NCBI GenBank assembly: GCA_000818945.1
Contig: KN805392.1
Coordinates: forward strand, 285,520-349,519
Reading direction: 5' to 3'
DNA length: 64,000 bases
DNA from: Schizochytrium sp. CCTCC M209059
Taxonomy: Eukaryota > Sar > Bigyra > Thraustochytrida > Thraustochytriidae
The translations under genes were made by a program, and so were the position numbers. Under the pieces are notes generated by a model. That model made no database searches. It was not told the DNA's origin and saw nothing but the letters and a program-made list of their open reading frames with translations. Below, in pieces: positions 60,123 to 64,000 of this stretch. Position 1 is the first letter of the stretch, and each line of letters opens with the position of its first letter.

Positions 60123-61928
60123 ATGGCCTCTGCGGCGACGAGCCCGATGCACGTGGAGGGCGACGGCGGCCCCGCGGACGATGAGGGCGGGCTGTACACA
60201 GTAGCGACGCTGATCGACGAGCTCAAGCATGAGGATATGCAGCTGCGGCTCAACTCCATGAACAAGCTGGCTGTCATTGCCGAGGCCCTCGGGCCCGAAC
60301 GCACCCGGAACGAGCTCCTGCCCTTTCTCAACGAAAGCATCGACGATGAGGACGAGGTCCTCTTGGTTCTCGCCCAGCAGCTCGGAGATTTTGGCTCCTA
60401 TGTAGGTGGCCCTTCCCACCTGCATGTGCTCTTGCCCCCACTTGAGGCCCTGGCGACCGTAGAGGAACCTACAGTGCGCGAGGCCGCAATCAAGTCGCTC
60501 AAGGGACTCGCAGATAGCATGGACCAGGGCAACCTCGCCGCACACTTTGTCACCATGCTCCGCAGGCTCGCACAGCGCGATTGGTTCACCTCGCGCCTGT
60601 CCTCATGCTATCTCTTTGCGGTGGCGTACCCGCGTGTCTCCACCGCCACCAAGGCAGAGTTCAGAGGCATGTACGGCCAACTTTGCCGCGATGACACGCC
60701 CATGGTGCGTCGCGCGGCCGCCAGCAACCTCGGCAGCTTCGCGGAGCAGGTCGAGGAGGACTACCTTAAGTCCGAGCTCATGCCTCTCTTTGCACAGCTC
60801 GCCAGCGAGGACCAGGACTCTGTGCGTCTGCTCGCTGTCTCCAATGCCGTCGCCTTTGCCTCGCTTCTGGACAAGGACGCCAAGGAGGACGAGATTCTGC
60901 CCATTGTTCTGTCCCTTGCCAACGACAAGTCCTGGCGCGTGCGCTATTCTGTTGCCGACCATTTTCCCGACGTCGCCACAGCCATGGGCGAAGAGCTCAC
61001 TGAGAAAGAGTTGGCACCTGCCTTTGTCAAGCTGCTCGTCGATGCCGAAGCAGAGGTACGGACCGCCGCCGCTGGCCAGGTCACCGCCGTGGCAAAATGC
61101 CTTCCTGACCAGCTCATCATTGAAATTCTGCTTCCGCCCATCGAAAAGCTCGTCAAGGATCCTAACGATCACGTCCGTGGCGCCCTGGCGCTCGTCGTCA
61201 TGGGCATCGCGCCCTTGGTCGGCCGCTCCGCCACAATCACCTCGTTCCTGCCACTTTATCTCTTGCTCCTCAAGGATGATAACCCCGAGGTGCGGCTCAA
61301 CATTATCTCCACGCTGAGTGCTCTCAACAAGGTCATTGGCATCGACTTGCTCTCGCAGTCCCTCATGCCCGCCATTGTAAAGCTGGCCGAGGACAACACG
61401 TGGCGCATTCGTCTTGCCATCATTGAGCACATTCCTCTTCTCGCAGAGCAGCTTGGCGTTAAATTCTTTGAAGATTCCCTCTCGGAGCTTTGCCTAGGCT
61501 GGCTTTCGGACAAGATTTTCGCCGTGCGCCAGGCCGCAGCCAAGAACCTCAAAGAGTTGACAGAGACCTTTGGCGAGGATTGGGCCCGCAAAAACATTGT
61601 TCCGCGAATCATCGAGCTTCAATCAAACCCAAGCTACCTATGCAGACTCACTGCCCTCCGCGCCGTCGAGGTCGTTGCTTCCACGGGCAAACAGGGCTTG
61701 CTTGAAGACAAGCTTCTTGCGATTGTTTTCCAGATGGCAGAGGATCCTGTTCCGAATGTCCGCTTCAACGTCGCCAAGACAATTCAGCAAATCCACTCTT
61801 GCGGCGGGCTCGAGCAGCCCGAGCTCGTCGAGCGCGCCAGGCAGGTCCTCGACCGCCTCACTGACGACCCTGACGTTGATGTCCGCTACTACAGCGCGCG
61901 CGCCGTCGAGTGCCTTGAGATCGACTAA
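60123..61928 (+). CDS. PPP2R1: Protein phosphatase 2A scaffolding A subunit (PR65)
   Basis: This 601-residue HEAT-repeat protein is nearly the exact length of human PPP2R1A (589). About fifteen HEAT units run through it, for example LIDELKHEDMQLRLNSMNKL, LGDFGSYVGG, PMVRRAAASNLGSFA, DDNPEVRLNIISTLSALNKVIG, WRIRLAIIEHIPLLAEQLG and VPNVRFNVAKTIQQI. It holds the catalytic C and regulatory B subunits of PP2A together. An unusual Ala/Gly/Asp-rich N-terminus of about 20 residues precedes the first repeat. The gene has no introns and strong codon bias. Confidence 0.97.
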   Translation: MASAATSPMHVEGDGGPADDEGGLYTVATLIDELKHEDMQLRLNSMNKLAVIAEALGPERTRNELLPFLNESIDDEDEVLLVLAQQLGDFGSYVGGPSHLHVLLPPLEALATVEEPTVREAAIKSLKGLADSMDQGNLAAHFVTMLRRLAQRDWFTSRLSSCYLFAVAYPRVSTATKAEFRGMYGQLCRDDTPMVRRAAASNLGSFAEQVEEDYLKSELMPLFAQLASEDQDSVRLLAVSNAVAFASLLDKDAKEDEILPIVLSLANDKSWRVRYSVADHFPDVATAMGEELTEKELAPAFVKLLVDAEAEVRTAAAGQVTAVAKCLPDQLIIEILLPPIEKLVKDPNDHVRGALALVVMGIAPLVGRSATITSFLPLYLLLLKDDNPEVRLNIISTLSALNKVIGIDLLSQSLMPAIVKLAEDNTWRIRLAIIEHIPLLAEQLGVKFFEDSLSELCLGWLSDKIFAVRQAAAKNLKELTETFGEDWARKNIVPRIIELQSNPSYLCRLTALRAVEVVASTGKQGLLEDKLLAIVFQMAEDPVPNVRFNVAKTIQQIHSCGGLEQPELVERARQVLDRLTDDPDVDVRYYSARAVECLEID

Positions 61929-62205
61929 TACTGCATTTATAGAGAGAATAAAGAAATTCATGCTCGTTTTCTTCGTACGTATACTCGACCAACAAGAACT
62001 CATCAGCACCATCATTTCCTACTGCAAAAGCATCGAGGCGCTGCAAGCGGTCAAGCCTCCGTCCACTCTCTTTTAATAATTTCTTTCCCTTCCCTACAAC
62101 GCTCTCGCGGCCAGCTGCAAAACGAACTCCTCCTTTCTTTTTTCCTGCATTTTGTTGCTTGTTCGATTGCTTGCCCAAGCAAGCGAGGCCCAAGTCAGAA
62201 AAAGC
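61929..62205. other. Intergenic, 277 bp
   Basis: This short spacer lies between PP2A-A and the phosphatase gene. Nothing is recognised in it. Confidence 0.4.
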
Positions 62206-63249
62206 ATGTTCGCTATGCACGTCGCGACGACTCGATTGGCGGCGGCGGGCGCCGCACGCAGATACGCGAGCGTCGCACGCAATAGCCACGGAGCGCAACG
62301 GTCGTTCGCAAGCAAAAGCACTCTTCGGAGAAGAGCAGTCGTGGCGCATTCCAGTGACAGCACCGGCAGCAGCAGAAGCACTACCACCATGGGCTTGATC
62401 CAGAGCCTCGGCGCCAAGGACGCTGAGACGTCGAGCTCGCCGGGGCAGAGCGTTGGCCTCACCACGCAGGCATCACCTGGAGAGGCAAAGGGGAAAACAG
62501 CAGCTGCGTCACTTGAGGATCTTGTGCCTGGCTATGCTTCTCTTGAGGCTGCGCACCAAACGCTTCCCTTGCAGGAAACCGAAGGCCGACGTCTCGTCAT
62601 TGTGGGCGACGTACACGGATGCGCTGACGAGCTCGACGCGCTGTTAGAAAAGGTGGACTTCAAAAAAGATGAAGACAAGCTCATCTTCGTCGGAGATCTC
62701 TGCGCCAAAGGACCCAAGTCACTCGAGGTTGTACGTCGCGCGCAAGAACTCAAGGCTCTGGGCGTGCGCGGTAATCACGACCACTACGTCATTCTCCGCA
62801 TCAATGATGGACTTTACCCCGAACGCGAGCACACCAAGCTTGCCAAGAATGTTCTATCCAAGGAAGATCTCGATTGGCTCAAGGCCTTGCCATTGACACT
62901 GCACATTGAAGAATACGACACGACCGTGGTCCATGCGGGTCTGAAGCCAGGTATTGACCGCACCGAAAATAGTCTCGATGACATGCTTCACATGCGCAAC
63001 ATCACAGACGGTGGAACTGCCACGAGCAATCCCACCGAGGGCAAGCCCTGGGTCGAGCTGTGGAAAGGTCCCCAAAAGATTATATTTGGCCACGACGCCT
63101 TGCGGAAGCTGCAGCGCACGGATCTCGTCACCGGACTCGACACCGGTTGTGTATATGGCGGCTCGCTTTCAGCGCTCCTCTTGCCACAGGGCGAGATTGT
63201 CGAGGTCAAGGCGCACAAGGTACATCAAGAGCCGGGCAAGAAAAAGTAA
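62206..63249 (+). CDS. ApaH-like phosphatase (PPP family), possibly organelle-targeted
   Basis: This is a 347-residue protein from the first ATG (62206). PPP metallophosphatase motifs are complete: GDVHGC (Asp135), FVGDLCAKGP, VRGNHDHY, FGHDA and VVHAGLKPG. The AKGP form of the second motif and GLDTGCVYGG near the end fit the ApaH-like (ALPH) branch rather than PP1/PP2A. ALPHs hydrolyse dinucleoside polyphosphates, and one in trypanosomes decaps mRNA; the activity here is inferred. The N-terminal 55 residues (RLAAAGAARRYASVARNSHG, then RSFASKSTLRRRAVV) are basic, Ser/Ala-rich and nearly free of acids, suggesting mitochondrial import. A disordered linker of about 50 residues follows. Confidence 0.9.
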   Translation: MFAMHVATTRLAAAGAARRYASVARNSHGAQRSFASKSTLRRRAVVAHSSDSTGSSRSTTTMGLIQSLGAKDAETSSSPGQSVGLTTQASPGEAKGKTAAASLEDLVPGYASLEAAHQTLPLQETEGRRLVIVGDVHGCADELDALLEKVDFKKDEDKLIFVGDLCAKGPKSLEVVRRAQELKALGVRGNHDHYVILRINDGLYPEREHTKLAKNVLSKEDLDWLKALPLTLHIEEYDTTVVHAGLKPGIDRTENSLDDMLHMRNITDGGTATSNPTEGKPWVELWKGPQKIIFGHDALRKLQRTDLVTGLDTGCVYGGSLSALLLPQGEIVEVKAHKVHQEPGKKK

Positions 63250-63692
63250 GGTGGTACAGTCCATAGTGTTGCCAAGGGAGAGTCGTAATCGCATTTTTAG
63301 AAGAAGAAGAAAAAAGCTTCACGTCTTTTGCTCTATATTCCGGTAGAGTATGTTGCTAATGTGTGCCAAGCGTGATGGGCAAGTCGCAAAGAACGTGGGC
63401 AAGACGCAAAGAACATGGGCAAGTCTATTTTTTCTTCATACGAGATTAATTTGCGCTTCAGGTGGACGGGGTAGGTCGAATGCTATCCCGACTGAGGTCC
63501 TGTTGCACCTAGGCCGTAATTACCTCTCAAACTGAACGCTACATGTCTTCGCCCTCAGGCTGCCTTGCGTCATCGCCAAAAGCTCCTAGCCCGTTTTCGC
63601 GACTATTATCTTCCGTTGTACGTACACCTTGTCACCCCCCGGCAAATAGAGAACACAGAGGGCAGCTAGACCCGGGCCGAGCCACAGATGTC
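63250..63692. other. Convergent intergenic region
   Basis: This 443 bp stretch lies between the stops of the phosphatase and the acyl-CoA synthetase. Repeated AAGACGCAAAGAAC(A)TGGGC-type phrases occur at 63378-63421. No gene is seen. Confidence 0.5.
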
Positions 63693-64000
63693 TTAGCGCA
63701 TCTTTTTCAGAGACGTATAGAGGCCATCAATCTTGTCCTGGTATGCCTCGTAAATCTTGTTGCGCTTGGTCTTAAACGTAGGCGTGAGCATTCCATTTGT
63801 TTCACTAAAGCCTTGCAGCAATTCGTTGAGTCGCGATTCGACATAAATCGCGCGCGGATACTCGAACTTGGCAAGCTCCTCGATCTCGCAAGCCGTCGTT
63901 ATTTCTTGCAAGACATACTGATTGATCAGTGGTCCAAATTTGGCGTCTGAACATAGCTCATGGTATGGTCCCAGCCACGTTTCAAGGTCCTTGGACAAGA
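63693..64000 (-). CDS. Long-chain acyl-CoA synthetase, C-terminal fragment (runs off the window)
   Basis: The gene continues past position 64000; only the last 101 or so residues are here. The end motif MLTPTFKTKRNKIYEAYQDKIDGLY is characteristic of long-chain fatty-acyl-CoA synthetases (ACSL/LACS), where TPTFKxKR lies in the mobile C-terminal domain. The preceding helix CEIEELAKFEYPRAIYV also fits. The enzyme activates fatty acids with ATP and CoA. The Met at 63998 is probably internal. No PTS1 or anchor is present at the C-terminus (KKMR). Confidence 0.9.
   Translation of the reverse strand, partial: LSKDLETWLGPYHELCSDAKFGPLINQYVLQEITTACEIEELAKFEYPRAIYVESRLNELLQGFSETNGMLTPTFKTKRNKIYEAYQDKIDGLYTSLKKMR

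Overview
This is nuclear DNA of a eukaryotic microbe. The genes are large, mostly intronless and very GC-rich at third codon positions. They alternate between strands, often as divergent or tail-to-tail pairs with short spacers, and nothing looks like an operon. The families are eukaryotic: DCAF1, RRP5, a Vti1 SNARE, PP2A subunit A, PGAP5/Cdc1, MsrB, FAM210 and aquaporins. A thraustochytrid/labyrinthulomycete (stramenopile) source is my best inference, from GC-rich intron-poor genes, PT-rich secreted proteins and abundant tetranucleotide microsatellites. No rRNA or tRNA gene was recognised. The standard genetic code fits every gene.

Layout. 0-10 kb: enoyl-CoA hydratase/isomerase (-), secreted beta-hexosaminidase GH20 (+), membrane-anchored trypsin-like protease (+), a hydrophilic protein (+), an RDM1-like RRM protein (+) and a KDO-8-phosphate synthase (-). 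10-13.5 kb is a gene-poor, low-complexity stretch. 13.5-24 kb: a Kelch/PstS-like fusion receptor (+), DCAF1 (-) and a four-TM protein (-). 24-36.6 kb: RRP5 S1 protein with one intron (+), PGAP5-like phosphoesterase (-), Vti1-type SNARE with three introns (+), PT-rich acidic membrane protein (-), possible MED10 (-) and a membrane-anchored zinc carboxypeptidase (+). 37-44 kb: MsrB (+), a charged protein (-), a DPY30-motif protein with one intron (+), a double-DUF1279 FAM210-like protein (-) and an RmlD/MAT2B-like reductase (+). 44.6-49 kb: two tandem aquaporin genes with identical intron positions. 49-64 kb: ABHD13-like hydrolase (-), a bacterial-type cytochrome P450 (-), an unplaced ORF, a membrane protein with a peptidase-G2-like domain (+), a TPR protein (-), PP2A-A (+), an ApaH-like phosphatase (+) and the 3' end of an acyl-CoA synthetase (-).

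The genes do not form one pathway. The recurring theme is cell-surface and membrane biology: two C-terminally anchored ectoproteases, a surface solute-binding fusion, water channels, GPI remodelling and vesicle fusion. The most novel items are the six-blade Kelch propeller joined to a PstS-like phosphate-binding domain, a KDO pathway enzyme in what seems a heterotrophic protist, the diverged second aquaporin, a P450 lacking the usual oxygen-activating residues, and an RRP5 with no room for its TPR half.
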